This document shows positions 9,347-19,192 of a stretch of DNA of 22,384 bases, in pieces. The notes below the pieces were generated by a model, which was given only the letters and a program-made list of their open reading frames with translations, was not told the DNA's origin and did no database searches. Made by a program: the position numbers and the translations under genes. The stretch covers positions 1-22,384 of the forward strand of contig NZ_CALEVF010000383.1 of NCBI RefSeq assembly GCF_937920395.1, read 5' to 3'. This stretch comes from an uncultured Clostridium sp. GTDB taxonomy: Bacteria > Bacillota > Clostridia > Clostridiales > Clostridiaceae. The number at the start of each line of letters is the position of its first letter. The stretch's first letter is position 1.

Positions 9347-10771
9347 TTACTTCAAATAAGTTCTAATAAGTTCTCTAGTTATCTCAGCAGCTTTTACACC
9401 GCCTTGTCCGCCTTCCTCTACAATTACTGCTATCGCAATTTGAGGATCATTATAAGGTGCAAATCCAGTAAACCAAGCATGTGGTGCTTCTTGTTTACTT
9501 GGGTCATCATGGTCTGCAGTACCTGTTTTACCACTAACCACTATACCAGGAAGAGCTGCGCTAGCGCCTGTACCTTGAGCCACTACAGCCTTCATTAACC
9601 CCTTCATGATATCAGAATTGTTTTTTGTCATCACTTGTCCAAGTTGCTTAGGCTGCAAAGTTTCTATAGACTTACCCTTGCTACTTAATATTTCTTTAAC
9701 AAGCATTGGTTCCATCATGAGACCACCATTAGCAACTGCACTCACAACTAATGCCATTTGCATAGGTGTAACTAGAACACCTGCCTGACCAATAGCACTC
9801 TGCGCAATATTACCTTTTTCATTGTTTTTATAACTTGGAAATACACTGTTTTCTACAGTTAAACCTATAGTTGGAATGTTTTTATTAAAATAAAATTCCT
9901 CAGCTGTTTCCTTTAGTTTATCATTTCCTAAATCAAGACCTAGTGACCCGAAAAATACATTACTAGAATGCATATAAGCAGATTTAAAATCTATATTACC
10001 AAAAGATTCACCATTATAATCTCCCAAAAGTCTTGTTCCATTGACAACTAAACTGCCATTATCATTTAAACTACTATTGTAAACATTTGCTATATTTTCT
10101 AAACCACTTGCTGCCGTAACAGTCTTAAATGTAGAACCCGGTGGATATAGCCCAGAAACTGCTCTATTAAGTAGTGGCATTTCCTTATTTGCATTTATGC
10201 TCTTCCATTCTGCAGCTAAATTATTAGGGTCATAAGATGGCGTCGATACCATAGCTAAAATTTCGCCAGTTTTAGGGTTCAACGCTACTATAGAGCCTCG
10301 ATGATTACCTAAAAGCTCATATGCCTTATTTTGAAGTTTAGAATCAAGCGTAGTTCTTAAACCATTACCAACTTTTTGATCCTCATTTTTATTAAAAAAC
10401 ACAAATTTTGAAAGTACATCATCATCATTATTACCCATAAGTTGTGCGTCATATTTTTTTTCAAGACCAGAAAGCCCATAAATAGGGTCCATATAACCTA
10501 TAGCATGTGCAAAAACTGTACCTTGCAAATATTGTTGTTTTTGAGATGTTTCACTCGTCTTCGTACTTTTTGTTAAAGCTAACATATTCCTGTCATAAAT
10601 TGTTCCGCGTAGAACCTTATTTCTTTCTGCCCAAAGCCTTCTATTAAATGTACTAGCTACAGCTTTCTGACTATTAAACATATACGAATAAGATATGTAG
10701 GTAATCAAAGCAATAAATAATAATAAAAATACAAATAAGACTCTTTTTATATTTCCAACAAAATCATTCAT
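9347..10771 (-). CDS. Class B penicillin-binding protein (peptidoglycan transpeptidase)
   Basis: Membrane-anchored D,D-transpeptidase of 474 residues, close in size to actinobacterial PbpA and shorter than typical PBP2/FtsI. One transmembrane anchor lies at about 10-31. A short N-terminal pedestal follows (RGTIYDRNMLALT, 56-67). The transpeptidase domain is complete: STFK at 213-216 with the acylated Ser213, SSN at 269-271, and KTG at 415-417. The N-terminal region is reduced compared with long PBPs and lacks PASTA repeats. Its first 8 bases overlap the end of the SEDS gene (ATGAATGA), so the two are translationally coupled; the products should form a SEDS polymerase-bPBP complex in elongation, division or spore cortex synthesis. 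Which process cannot be read from sequence alone. Confidence 0.94.
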   Translation of the reverse strand: MNDFVGNIKRVLFVFLLLFIALITYISYSYMFNSQKAVASTFNRRLWAERNKVLRGTIYDRNMLALTKSTKTSETSQKQQYLQGTVFAHAIGYMDPIYGLSGLEKKYDAQLMGNNDDDVLSKFVFFNKNEDQKVGNGLRTTLDSKLQNKAYELLGNHRGSIVALNPKTGEILAMVSTPSYDPNNLAAEWKSINANKEMPLLNRAVSGLYPPGSTFKTVTAASGLENIANVYNSSLNDNGSLVVNGTRLLGDYNGESFGNIDFKSAYMHSSNVFFGSLGLDLGNDKLKETAEEFYFNKNIPTIGLTVENSVFPSYKNNEKGNIAQSAIGQAGVLVTPMQMALVVSAVANGGLMMEPMLVKEILSSKGKSIETLQPKQLGQVMTKNNSDIMKGLMKAVVAQGTGASAALPGIVVSGKTGTADHDDPSKQEAPHAWFTGFAPYNDPQIAIAVIVEEGGQGGVKAAEITRELIRTYLK

Positions 10772-12008
10772 AATTTTGACCGTCCTCCGAAATTTTTTGA
10801 AGTATACCTAGCGAGAAGAAAGTTATTAACATAGAACTTCCTCCAGCACTAATTAATGGCAGTGTTATACCCGTTAGTGGAATCGCTCCAACTACTCCTC
10901 CTACTATAACTAATACTTGAGCAGCTAGCATTGTACTATATCCCACCGCAAGTAGTCTAGTAAAATTATCCTTGCTATAAATAGGTACCCTCATACACCT
11001 GTAAAACAATAAAAAGTATAAAATAAGAATAGCAAATCCAGTAACAAGTCCCATTTCCTCACAAATAGCAGCAAAAATAAAATCTGTAGTAACTACTGGA
11101 ACCATTCCAGGATGTCCAAGGCCAAGACCTGTTCCGAAAAGGCCTCCCGAGGCTATGGAAATTAAAGATTGTACTACCTGTAGTCCTTGATCGGTAGCAT
11201 ACTTCCATGGGTTACCCCAAATCATAAACCTCAGCCTCACATGTCCAAACATTTGATAACTTATGAATCCGCCTATTATAAATAGTACTAAACATATTAG
11301 GATATATTTAAAATTTGAAGTAGTAATATATAACATGGTTATTGATATAGCAAAAAATAGAAGGGCTGAACCCAAATCTTTTTGAACTACCATGAATCCA
11401 AGTGATATCATAACTACTATTCCAGGTTCAATTAAGGCCTTAAATTTAGAAATTTCTGAATTACCCTTTGTTTTTATTCCATAATACTGCAGCGATGATG
11501 CTAAATAAGCCACCAGTGATAATTTACCAAATTCTGTTGGTTGAAAAGTAAACCCCGCTATTTCTACCCAATTTTTAGAACCATTAGTTCTAGCTCCCAT
11601 TATACTTCCCAATGACATAAGAATAAGAGTACATATCATATAAAAATATTTGTACTTTCCAAACTTACTTAAACTCGGGAAAAGAACTACAACCAAAATA
11701 AATACAGCAATTCCAACTGCATAAAAAATAACTTGTTTCATCGCAACTGTTGAGTCTAGCCTATATAACATTCCTATACCTATGACCGCCAATACATTTG
11801 AAAAAAGCAAAATGTATTTGTCCCCATCTGGATAAAATCTTCTTATTATAAAATGCGAAGATGCAAAAACAACACAAATTATTCCACCCATTACTAAAGC
11901 GTTTGTATCAAACTTATTTTTCCCAATCAAATACATATTCAAAAATAAAACTATACACAAAAGATAAGTATACCGCAGAAGCTTCTTCTCTTGTTTTATA
12001 CTATCCAT
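10764..12008 (-). CDS. SEDS-family peptidoglycan glycosyltransferase (FtsW/RodA/SpoVE)
   Basis: Polytopic membrane protein, 414 residues with about ten hydrophobic segments, which polymerises lipid II into glycan strands. Family blocks include NGSKNWVEI (142-150), FQPTEFGKL (155-163), QKDLGSALL (209-217), GLFGTGLGLG (289-298) and LPLISAGGSSML (384-395). Asp309 in VVTTDFIFAAICEEMG occupies the position of the essential aspartate in the large extracellular loop. The start follows GAGGTGAT with ATT spacing. The gene lies between an FHA gene (26 bp) and a class B PBP gene (8-bp overlap). The RodA versus FtsW distinction is not decidable here; the FHA-SEDS-PBP order resembles the actinobacterial fhaB-rodA-pbpA cluster. 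Confidence 0.93.
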   Translation of the reverse strand: MDSIKQEKKLLRYTYLLCIVLFLNMYLIGKNKFDTNALVMGGIICVVFASSHFIIRRFYPDGDKYILLFSNVLAVIGIGMLYRLDSTVAMKQVIFYAVGIAVFILVVVLFPSLSKFGKYKYFYMICTLILMSLGSIMGARTNGSKNWVEIAGFTFQPTEFGKLSLVAYLASSLQYYGIKTKGNSEISKFKALIEPGIVVMISLGFMVVQKDLGSALLFFAISITMLYITTSNFKYILICLVLFIIGGFISYQMFGHVRLRFMIWGNPWKYATDQGLQVVQSLISIASGGLFGTGLGLGHPGMVPVVTTDFIFAAICEEMGLVTGFAILILYFLLFYRCMRVPIYSKDNFTRLLAVGYSTMLAAQVLVIVGGVVGAIPLTGITLPLISAGGSSMLITFFSLGILQKISEDGQNYE

Positions 12009-12034
12009 AATATCACCTCGTTTGCGCTCATAAT

Positions 12035-12463
12035 TTACCCTATAACCCTAAATGTTGAAGTTCCTATTTTAATTACGTCACCTTTTTTTATATACACTGT
12101 ATCCTTAACCGGTTTATTGTTCAGCATAGTACCATTTGTGCTTCTCAAATCCTGCAAAATATAATCTGTGTTTTTTAAATATATTCTTGCATGCTCAGAA
12201 GACACATATTTATCTCCCAGAATTAAAAGATTATCTGCCTTTCTACCGATTGTTAGTTGGTCATTTAATGGTATAACTGCTCCCACCCTTAAATTAAGAT
12301 TATCTCCTCTATCAATAACTTCAAGACCCATAGTTTTCTTTCTAACTGGTTTCTTTTTTGCACCACCTTTTATGTCTTTATACATTATTCTCAATGCAAA
12401 TATTATTATAATGTAAATAATCGCTATAATTGCATATTTCATAATCTTGCTTATCTCAGCCAT
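12035..12463 (-). CDS. Membrane-anchored FHA-domain protein
   Basis: A 142-residue protein with one transmembrane helix (about 8-28), a basic linker (GGAKKKPVRKK, 33-43) and a C-terminal forkhead-associated domain (about 55-140). The phosphothreonine-binding residues are present: Gly73-Arg74, Ser89 and His91 in SSEHARIYL, and STNGT at 108-112. It should therefore dock a Thr-phosphorylated partner at the inner face of the membrane, presumably connected to the SEDS-PBP pair encoded 26 bp downstream. No Ser/Thr kinase gene is in the window. The frame continues 14 codons upstream, but that extension runs into the uvrA terminator. AGGAG lies ten bases before the ATG at 12463, so that start is preferred. 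It was compared with actinobacterial FhaB on context and domain only. Confidence 0.88.
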   Translation of the reverse strand: MAEISKIMKYAIIAIIYIIIIFALRIMYKDIKGGAKKKPVRKKTMGLEVIDRGDNLNLRVGAVIPLNDQLTIGRKADNLLILGDKYVSSEHARIYLKNTDYILQDLRSTNGTMLNNKPVKDTVYIKKGDVIKIGTSTFRVIG

Positions 12464-12486
12464 AATGCACTTTCTCCTCTTTAAAA

Positions 12487-12523
12487 AATAATCAAAGGCT
12501 AGCATTCATTTTATGCTAGCCTT
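12487..12523 (-). terminator. Rho-independent terminator after uvrA
   Basis: Eleven-bp perfect stem AAGGCTAGCAT (12495-12505) with ATGCTAGCCTT (12513-12523) and a 7-nt loop. The minus strand continues TGATTATTTTTT. It starts 8 bp beyond the uvrA stop and ends the SOS-controlled uvrBA transcript; the FHA gene begins only ~30 bp later, so it needs readthrough or a promoter inside uvrA. Confidence 0.85.
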
Positions 12524-12530
12524 ATATAAA

Positions 12531-15353
12531 TTATAACATTTTTTTTAGATAATGTCCTGTATATGAATTTACATTTAAAGATATTTCTTTTGGTGTACCA
12601 GTGCATAAAATGCTTCCACCCTTGTCTCCACCCTCAGGTCCTAAGTCTATAACGTTGTCTGAACACTTTATAACATCTAGATTATGTTCAATTACAACAA
12701 CTGTATTTCCTGAATCTACAAGTCTTTGAAGTATTATAATAAGTTTACTAACATCATCAATGTGAAGTCCTGTAGTAGGTTCATCTAAAATATAAAACGT
12801 CTTACCCGTACTTCTCTTAGATAATTCAGAAGCAAGTTTAATTCTCTGAGCCTCACCACCTGATAACTGAGTTGAAGGTTGACCGAGACGTATATAACCA
12901 AGACCAACATCCATTAATGTTTTAAGTTTACTATGAATTCTCGGAATATTCTCAAAAAACTTAACAGACTCTTCAACAGTCATATTTAAAATATCATCAA
13001 TGTTTTTCCCCTTATACTTAACCTCTAAAGTTTCTCTGTTATATCTTTTTCCCTTGCAAACTTCGCAAGGAACATAAACATCAGATAAAAATTGCATTTC
13101 TATTTTGATTATTCCATCACCGTGGCAAGCTTCACATCTTCCACCCTTCACATTAAAGCTAAATCTTCCTGGTTTATATCCCCTTATTTTCGACTCAGAA
13201 CTCATGGAGAAAACATCACGAATCACATCAAAAACGCCAGTATATGTAGCTGGGTTTGACCTTGGAGTACGCCCTATAGGCCCTTGGTCAATATTGATAA
13301 TTTTATCTATATTTTCCCACCCTAAAATATCTTTATGAAGTCCAGGATTCTTTTTAGAATGATTCAATTTTTTATTAAGACCTTTAAATAAAATTTCATT
13401 TACCAAAGTACTCTTTCCAGAACCTGAAACACCAGTAACTGAAGTAAATACACCTAATGGAAAATCAACACTAACATTCTTTAAATTATTTTGCCTTGCA
13501 TTAAGTATTTTTATGCAGTGGCCATTTGATCCTCTTGTTTTGCTTGGAATCTCAATCTTTTTCTTGCCACTTAAATATTGCCCTGTAATCGATCTTTCAC
13601 AATTTTTTATATCTTCAATTGTGCCTGTAGCGACAATTTCTCCACCATGTTCACCAGCACCTGGGCCAACATCTACAATGAAATCTGATGCCTTCATAGT
13701 ATCTTCATCATGTTCTACAACAATTACAGTATTTCCTATATCTCTTAAATGTTTTAATGTCTTTATAAGTTTATCATTATCCCTTTGATGAAGACCAATA
13801 CTAGGTTCATCTAATATGTATAAAACGCCCATCAGACTAGACCCTATCTGAGTTGCAAGTCTTATTCTTTGTGCTTCTCCACCAGATAATGTTGCTGCTG
13901 ATCTAGCTAAATTAAGATAATCAAGCCCAACATCCTTTAAAAAATTAAGTCTATCTTTTATCTCTTTAAATATTTGATTAGATATAATCTTATTTTTCTC
14001 TGATAATTTTATATCATTTAAAAATATAACTTCATCTATAATAGATAATTGACAAAATTCACTTATATTCTTACCACCAACTGTTACTGCAAGTACCTCA
14101 GGGCTTAACCTTGCACCCTTACACTTAGGACATGCATTGTCACCCATATATTGTTCTACATCTTTTTTTATATAGTCAGAAGAGGTTTCAAAATATCTTC
14201 TCTTTAAGTTATTTATAATACCTTCATATGAATGATTAAAAGTACCCGATCTATACTCCTTAACATAATTAACCTTAACTTTTTCACCATTTGTTCCATA
14301 CAATAATATCTTAAGAATTTCTGGGTCATAATCCTCTATTGGTGTATCCAAACTAAATTTGTACTTTTCACTCAGAGCCCTTAATACTGAAAAAGTCCAG
14401 GAGTCTTCCTTAAGACTGCCTTCCCCAAAAGACATAACAGCTCCGCCTTTAATACTCTTACTTTTATCTGGTATTATGAGGTCCTCATCAATTTCCATAA
14501 GAGTACCAAGTCCATCACAATAATCGCACTTACCATAAGGAGCGTTAAAAGAAAACATCCTAGGGGCCAACTCCCCAATGCTAATACCACAATCTATACA
14601 AGCAAAATGTTCACTAAAAAGTATATCTTCACCATCGACAACACTTGCGATAGCAGTACCTTCTGCTAATTTTAATGCACTCTCTAAAGATTCGGTAAGT
14701 CTACTTCTTACTTCCTCTTTTACAGAAATTCTATCTATTACTATCTCTATATTATGTTTTTTAGTTTTTGTTAGTTTTATATCCTCTTCCATAAGTTCTA
14801 CAGTAGTGCCATCTATTCTAGCACGCACAAAACCATTTTTTTTAATATTCTCTATTACCTTGGCATGTTCACCCTTTTTTCCCCTTATCACTGGAGCTAA
14901 AATTGAAATCTTAGTTTTTAGTGGCATCTCCATTATTCTATCCACCATTTGATCCACAGTCTGCTGAGTGATTTCCTTTCCGCACTTAGGACAATGTGGT
15001 ATTCCAACCTTAGCATAAAGTAATCTCAAATAGTCATAGATTTCAGTTACAGTACCCACTGTAGAACGTGGATTCCTATTAGTAGTTTTCTGATCTATAG
15101 AAATAGCAGGTGATAACCCATCTATATATTCAACATCAGGCTTATCCATATTACCTAGAAACTGCCTTGCATAGGCAGATAATGACTCTACATATCGTCT
15201 TTGTCCCTCAGCATATAATGTATCAAAAGCAAGGGATGACTTACCAGATCCTGAAAGTCCAGTAAACACTATTAACTTGTCCCTTGGTATCTCCAAATCA
15301 ACATTTTTTAAATTATGAACCTTAGCGCCTTTTATAAAAATCTTATCTCTCAT
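12531..15353 (-). CDS. uvrA: Excinuclease ABC subunit A (UvrA)
   Basis: Damage-sensing ATPase of nucleotide excision repair, 940 residues from the chosen start, the same as E. coli UvrA. Two ABC modules are complete: Walker [10 protein letters not shown] at 32-40, signature [12 protein letters not shown] and Walker [11 protein letters not shown] in the first; [21 protein letters not shown] and [10 protein letters not shown] in the second. Zinc ligands are seen as Cys252/255/276/279 and as CEACHG and CEVCKG near 740-770. An extra CPKC pair at 121-124 is common in the family. The open frame extends 16 codons further, but AGGAGG five bases before the ATG at 15353 fixes the start. It follows uvrB after 53 bp and shares its LexA-controlled promoter. 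Confidence 0.97.
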   Translation of the reverse strand: MRDKIFIKGAKVHNLKNVDLEIPRDKLIVFTGLSGSGKSSLAFDTLYAEGQRRYVESLSAYARQFLGNMDKPDVEYIDGLSPAISIDQKTTNRNPRSTVGTVTEIYDYLRLLYAKVGIPHCPKCGKEITQQTVDQMVDRIMEMPLKTKISILAPVIRGKKGEHAKVIENIKKNGFVRARIDGTTVELMEEDIKLTKTKKHNIEIVIDRISVKEEVRSRLTESLESALKLAEGTAIASVVDGEDILFSEHFACIDCGISIGELAPRMFSFNAPYGKCDYCDGLGTLMEIDEDLIIPDKSKSIKGGAVMSFGEGSLKEDSWTFSVLRALSEKYKFSLDTPIEDYDPEILKILLYGTNGEKVKVNYVKEYRSGTFNHSYEGIINNLKRRYFETSSDYIKKDVEQYMGDNACPKCKGARLSPEVLAVTVGGKNISEFCQLSIIDEVIFLNDIKLSEKNKIISNQIFKEIKDRLNFLKDVGLDYLNLARSAATLSGGEAQRIRLATQIGSSLMGVLYILDEPSIGLHQRDNDKLIKTLKHLRDIGNTVIVVEHDEDTMKASDFIVDVGPGAGEHGGEIVATGTIEDIKNCERSITGQYLSGKKKIEIPSKTRGSNGHCIKILNARQNNLKNVSVDFPLGVFTSVTGVSGSGKSTLVNEILFKGLNKKLNHSKKNPGLHKDILGWENIDKIINIDQGPIGRTPRSNPATYTGVFDVIRDVFSMSSESKIRGYKPGRFSFNVKGGRCEACHGDGIIKIEMQFLSDVYVPCEVCKGKRYNRETLEVKYKGKNIDDILNMTVEESVKFFENIPRIHSKLKTLMDVGLGYIRLGQPSTQLSGGEAQRIKLASELSKRSTGKTFYILDEPTTGLHIDDVSKLIIILQRLVDSGNTVVVIEHNLDVIKCSDNVIDLGPEGGDKGGSILCTGTPKEISLNVNSYTGHYLKKML

Positions 15354-15406
15354 GTTCTCCTCCTCAGTTACAAAACAATCAAACCAGAATATTCTCTCCA
15401 TTAAAT

Positions 15407-17392
15407 TTAAATGTCTTTAATCTGCTTTTTAAGTTTATAAATTATATCTCTAAGCTGAGCAGCCTTTTCAAAATGTAAATCCTTAGCTGCCTGCTTCATC
15501 TCATTTTCATACTTATCCATTAATTTCTTAGTTTCATCATAATTTGCTTCTTTAGCTGCTTCAAGAGATTCATATATCTCTTCATCCTCAGCTACCGTTA
15601 TAGATCCTATTACATCTCTAATATCTTTTACAATAGTAGTTGGTACTATATCATGCTCTTCATTATATTCCATCTGAAGTTTACGTCTTCTTGTAGTTTC
15701 ATCCATAGCCTTCTTCATAGACTTTGTAATTCTATCTGCATACATTATTACTCTACTCTCTGAATTTCTTGCAGCTCTTCCTATTGTTTGAATTAATGAT
15801 GTTTCAGAACGTAAAAATCCTTCCTTATCTGCGTCAAGTATCGCAACAAGTGCAACCTCTGGAATATCTAATCCCTCTCTTAAAAGATTTATACCTACTA
15901 ACACATCAAATGTGCCAAGCCTAAGATCCTGGATAATTTTCATTCTTTCTATTGTATCAATATCCGAATGCAAATAAGTTATTTTCATATCCATTTCTCT
16001 AAAGTATTTAGTCAAATCCTCTGACATTTTTTTAGTTAACGTTGTAACCAAAACTCTAAAGCCTTTTTTTATTGTGTCCTGAATGCTAGCATATAAATCA
16101 TCTATTTGTCCTTTAACTGGCCTTATAACAATCTGCGGATCTAATAATCCTGTAGGTCTTATTACTTGTTCTGCAATGTTTTCACTATGTTCTTCCTCAT
16201 AAGCACTTGGTGTTGCGCTTACAAATACTGTTTGATTCATACTTTCCTCAAACTCTGGAAAAGTTAATGGCCTATTATCATAAGCTGACTTAAGCCTAAA
16301 ACCGTAATCTATTAAATTAGTTTTTCTTGATTTATCCCCACCAAACATAGCCTTAACCTGTGGAAGAGTTACATGACTCTCATCTATAAACATCAAGAAA
16401 TCCTTTGGAAAATATTGCATCAATGTTTGAGGTGCTGTTCCGGCAGGTCTACCATCTAATATTCTAGAATAATTCTCTATACCAGTACAGTATCCAACCT
16501 CCCTCATCATTTCAATATCATAATTAGTTCTTTGCTTAAGTCTTTGCGCCTCTAAAAGTTTGTCTTCTGAAATAAGTTCCTTTAATCTCGCCTCAAGCTC
16601 CTGTTCTATTTGAGCTATACCAACCTCTAATTTATCCTTCGAGGTAGCAAAATGGGAAGCCGGGAAAATAGATACATGTTTACGGATTCCTATAGTTTCT
16701 CCTGTAAGAGCATCAAATGATCTTATTTTCTCTATTTCATCTCCAAAAAATTCTACCCTAATTCCCTCACTAGATGACGATGCAGGAAATATATCAATAG
16801 TGTCACCTCGCACTCTAAAAGTTCCACGAATAAAATTCATATCATTTCTTTCATACTGTATATCTACAAGATGTCTTATTACTTCATTTCTATCCTTTTC
16901 CATGCCTTCCCTAAGCGAAACCGTAAGCTTTTTATACTCCTCTGGATTACCAAGACCATAGATACATGAAACTGAAGCAACCACAATAACATCATTACGC
17001 TCAAGTAAAGCAGAAGTAGCTGAATGTCTTAATTTATCAATATCATCATTAACAGATGAATCTTTTTCTATAAATGTATCTGTCTGTGCAATATAAGCTT
17101 CTGGCTGATAATAATCATAATATGACACAAAATACTCAACACAATTGTCCGGGAAAAATTCCCTAAACTCTGAGCAAAGTTGCGCCGCTAAGATTTTATT
17201 ATGAGCTAGCACCAAGGTAGGCTTTTGAACCCTTTCAATAATATTAGCCATAGTAAAAGTTTTACCTGAACCAGTTACCCCTTTAAGTGTCTGGAATTTG
17301 TCACCTGCTTCAATTCCTTTCACAAGGCTATCAATAGCCTGTGGTTGATCTCCAGTAGGTTTAAACTTTGAATGTAACTTAAACTCATACAT
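15407..17392 (-). CDS. uvrB: Excinuclease ABC subunit B (UvrB)
   Basis: Central helicase-like subunit of nucleotide excision repair, 661 residues, the usual length. Walker A GVTGSGKT is at 38-45; the damage-probing beta-hairpin with its tyrosines ([10 protein letters not shown]) is at 91-100; the DEAD-like box DESH is at 337-340; SATPSAYE and the motif VI block [10 protein letters not shown] follow. The C-terminal UVR motif (about 622-658, [13 protein letters not shown]) binds UvrC. ATG is preceded by AGGCGGTGA four bases upstream. This is the first gene of uvrBA; a consensus sigma-A promoter and a perfect LexA box lie in the 80 bp before it, so DNA damage should induce it. Confidence 0.97.
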   Translation of the reverse strand: MYEFKLHSKFKPTGDQPQAIDSLVKGIEAGDKFQTLKGVTGSGKTFTMANIIERVQKPTLVLAHNKILAAQLCSEFREFFPDNCVEYFVSYYDYYQPEAYIAQTDTFIEKDSSVNDDIDKLRHSATSALLERNDVIVVASVSCIYGLGNPEEYKKLTVSLREGMEKDRNEVIRHLVDIQYERNDMNFIRGTFRVRGDTIDIFPASSSSEGIRVEFFGDEIEKIRSFDALTGETIGIRKHVSIFPASHFATSKDKLEVGIAQIEQELEARLKELISEDKLLEAQRLKQRTNYDIEMMREVGYCTGIENYSRILDGRPAGTAPQTLMQYFPKDFLMFIDESHVTLPQVKAMFGGDKSRKTNLIDYGFRLKSAYDNRPLTFPEFEESMNQTVFVSATPSAYEEEHSENIAEQVIRPTGLLDPQIVIRPVKGQIDDLYASIQDTIKKGFRVLVTTLTKKMSEDLTKYFREMDMKITYLHSDIDTIERMKIIQDLRLGTFDVLVGINLLREGLDIPEVALVAILDADKEGFLRSETSLIQTIGRAARNSESRVIMYADRITKSMKKAMDETTRRRKLQMEYNEEHDIVPTTIVKDIRDVIGSITVAEDEEIYESLEAAKEANYDETKKLMDKYENEMKQAAKDLHFEKAAQLRDIIYKLKKQIKDI

Positions 17393-17420
17393 AAAATCAC
17401 CGCCTTGTTTATCATTATAT

Positions 17421-17432
17421 GAACGTTTGTTC
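17421..17432. promoter_or_regulatory. LexA (SOS) operator in front of uvrBA
   Basis: GAACGTTTGTTC is an exact match to the Gram-positive core GAAC-N4-GTTC. Read on the minus strand with flanks, CGAACAAACGTTC fits the longer Bacillus consensus CGAACRNRYGTTC at every position. It begins about 10 bp downstream of the -10 box, so bound LexA would block initiation or early elongation. It is 28 bp before the uvrB ATG. Confidence 0.9.
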
Positions 17433-17442
17433 GTTACTTTAT

Positions 17443-17471
17443 ATTCTAACTATATCTTTTTAATATGTCAA
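17443..17471 (-). promoter_or_regulatory. Sigma-A promoter of uvrBA
   Basis: TTGACA (17471-17466), a 17-base spacer, then TAGAAT (17448-17443) on the minus strand: a perfect -35 and a five-of-six -10. The predicted start is near 17436, giving a leader of about 45 nt that contains the LexA box. A second TATAAT at 17419-17414 lies just beyond the LexA box but lacks a good -35. Confidence 0.82.
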
Positions 17472-17597
17472 TATAGTATTTATTATTTTATATTAACTTA
17501 AGAATGTTTATCATTTACTATGATAACATCATTATGTACTATAATAGAGTTTTATTTAGCGATTTATTCTAGTAATTATTTACTGTATTTTATATGC

Positions 17598-17640
17598 TTT
17601 ACAATAATACTAAATATGTACTAATAATAATTATTGTAAA
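17598..17640. repeat. Inverted repeat downstream of amj
   Basis: TTTACAATAAT at 17598-17608 and its exact complement at 17630-17640, with a 21-nt loop. It begins 27 bp past the amj stop. The tail on the minus strand is not U-rich, so it is at best a weak terminator. Confidence 0.35.
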
Positions 17641-17666
17641 AACTACTAAACCCACGCTCTTTAGTT

Positions 17667-18470
17667 TTAAATTAATTTTGCTATAAACGATATTACCTGC
17701 GCTGCTGGAATTAATAAAAACTGAGCTAATATTGTTCCTACTATTAATCCTCCAACAATAAAAATAATACATCTGTCAAACTGCATTTGACTACACTCTC
17801 CATTAATTACATCGTCAGTTAAAATTGATATAAATGGATCTATGAATATAACCATAAGTATTGTTGAACTGCCATTAATAACAGCTGATAATGTACTACA
17901 AGTGGTCCTTAAATCCGGGTTCAAACAACCTGCATACAATGATGCCAAAACACCAACAGTAGATATTGAAAAAGCTATAGAATTAAGCAAAATAATCTTT
18001 TTAGGCATTGCTTTGAAATTTTTAAGTTGTGCCAAATTTTCTTTTCTAGGTTTTGTAACGCTACTTTTAAACTGCTCTATTCCTGATTTTGAGAAAGCAT
18101 GCAATAATAATTTAGGTATAGAACGATTAACACTAAACGATTCTACTACTTTTTCAAAAACCTTTATAAATGTTGGCATAAGTGCTGCACCAATAATAGT
18201 TGCAATTGTTGTAGAAAATAATATCCACCTAAAGGTAGATAATAAACTCTGAGGATTTCCTATTTTTATAGTACTCTCAATTGTTTTAGCAAGTAGTGGT
18301 GCTTGAATACTATTTGCAGTCCTAGACACCAACGCAAAAATATTAAATACTGCGAAAGATACTGCTATTCTCCCTGTTCTTACCCCTACAATTCTAACGG
18401 AATAAGCTAGCGTCGAAATTATAGAAATGATCATTGTAAGTATTAAAACTATTATTACTAGTGTAGACAT
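17667..18470 (-). CDS. amj: Amj-family alternative lipid II flippase
   Basis: A 267-residue polytopic membrane protein that I recognise as the Amj/YdaH family (formerly DUF2837). Bacillus Amj moves lipid II across the membrane independently of MurJ. Hydrophobic helices are visible at about 2-24, 36-55, 83-103, 158-180, 195-216 and 232-262. The first 60 residues carry the family signature: helix, then YSVRIVGVRTGRIAVSFAVFNIFALVSRTANSIQAPLL (key residues Arg26, Arg31, Arg34, Arg50). GGGGG lies seven bases before the ATG. It is a separate unit, between the terminator at 18580-18610 and the uvrBA promoter. No sigma-M type promoter, which drives amj in Bacillus, is evident. The family call is from sequence memory of the N-terminal block; a database profile would settle it. 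Confidence 0.82.
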   Translation of the reverse strand: MSTLVIIVLILTMIISIISTLAYSVRIVGVRTGRIAVSFAVFNIFALVSRTANSIQAPLLAKTIESTIKIGNPQSLLSTFRWILFSTTIATIIGAALMPTFIKVFEKVVESFSVNRSIPKLLLHAFSKSGIEQFKSSVTKPRKENLAQLKNFKAMPKKIILLNSIAFSISTVGVLASLYAGCLNPDLRTTCSTLSAVINGSSTILMVIFIDPFISILTDDVINGECSQMQFDRCIIFIVGGLIVGTILAQFLLIPAAQVISFIAKLI

Positions 18471-18579
18471 TTAAATTCCCCCATCACTTTAGAATACAAT
18501 TACATTTTAATTGTCATTATTTATAAACTTCATAATAACACATCTACCAAGTATATATTAGTTGTTAACCATCAAAATA

Positions 18580-18610
18580 TAAAAAAAAAATAGGGTACCA
18601 CGCCCCTATT
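18580..18610 (-). terminator. Rho-independent terminator after the secreted-protein gene
   Basis: AATAGGG (18589-18595) pairs with CCCTATT (18604-18610) around an 8-nt loop; on the minus strand the stem is followed by about nine T residues. It lies 62 bp past the stop at 18672 and isolates the ABC-F/secreted-protein unit from amj. Confidence 0.9.
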
Positions 18611-18671
18611 CTATCACTTAGCATTTTATTTTATAATTCCTACAATATTAATATTGCATTCAAAAACTTCA

Positions 18672-19100
18672 TTAGCTTTTCAATTTGAAATCTAAAAGTT
18701 TTGACAAATCATTTACATTTCCTTTGAAAGGGAAACAAAGTTGCTTATTATTATTTTCAAATACCATAAAAAATGGGTCCTCATGTTGTGGTATTATTAT
18801 AAAAATATTATCAACAAGTGTATTCAGACATTTTCCCTCTAACCTAACAGCAGGATAAATCGGAACCTTCATTGCATACCCATCATCCGTAAGTGGTTTA
18901 CTTTTTGGATATAAACTATCCACATCCTTTATCGAACTTAAAATCATATTATGAATTTCATCATTTAACTGAACTACCTTTACTACCTTATCTTGTTTTG
19001 GATCAAAAATTTGGATATATCTAAATTCTAAAGCAGAAGACACCGTTGAATGTAGCAACATAACAAACACAAACATAACTACTAATATTTTTTTCCTCAT
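18672..19100 (-). CDS. Small secreted protein of unknown function
   Basis: I do not recognise this 142-residue protein. It starts with a classical signal peptide: MRKK, a hydrophobic core (residues 5-16) and SSA at 21-23, suggesting cleavage before Leu24. There is no lipobox. The mature part (~119 residues) has no transmembrane helix or repeat; it has two cysteines (91 and 122) that could form a disulfide, and hydrophobic strands VDNIFIIIP (97-104) and FFMVFENN (110-117), so a small beta-rich fold is plausible. ATG at 19100 is favoured because GGGTGAT lies just upstream; GTG at 19109 and ATG at 19106 are alternatives. It lies 92 bp after the ABC-F gene with no clear terminator between, so it may share that transcript. 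Confidence 0.7.
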   Translation of the reverse strand: MRKKILVVMFVFVMLLHSTVSSALEFRYIQIFDPKQDKVVKVVQLNDEIHNMILSSIKDVDSLYPKSKPLTDDGYAMKVPIYPAVRLEGKCLNTLVDNIFIIIPQHEDPFFMVFENNNKQLCFPFKGNVNDLSKLLDFKLKS

Positions 19101-19192
19101 AAACATCACCCATTATTAATATTCCCATAATAAATTAAGTTATGTTACATTAAAATTTTTATTATCTCATATATTTTATTTTAATTAATCCA

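Noticed and set aside
14578..14952. 124-codon open frame on the plus strand
   Set aside because: Antisense to uvrA, which is a complete and conserved gene here; composition is typical of a shadow frame.
17508..17526. TTATCAT / ATGATAA inverted repeat as a terminator or operator
   Set aside because: Only seven pairs of A/T-rich sequence, no U tail, and located beyond the uvrBA promoter with no gene it would clearly serve.
17842..18252. 136-codon open frame on the plus strand
   Set aside because: Lies wholly antisense to the amj gene, whose membrane-protein codons create long antisense frames; no ribosome-binding site supports it.
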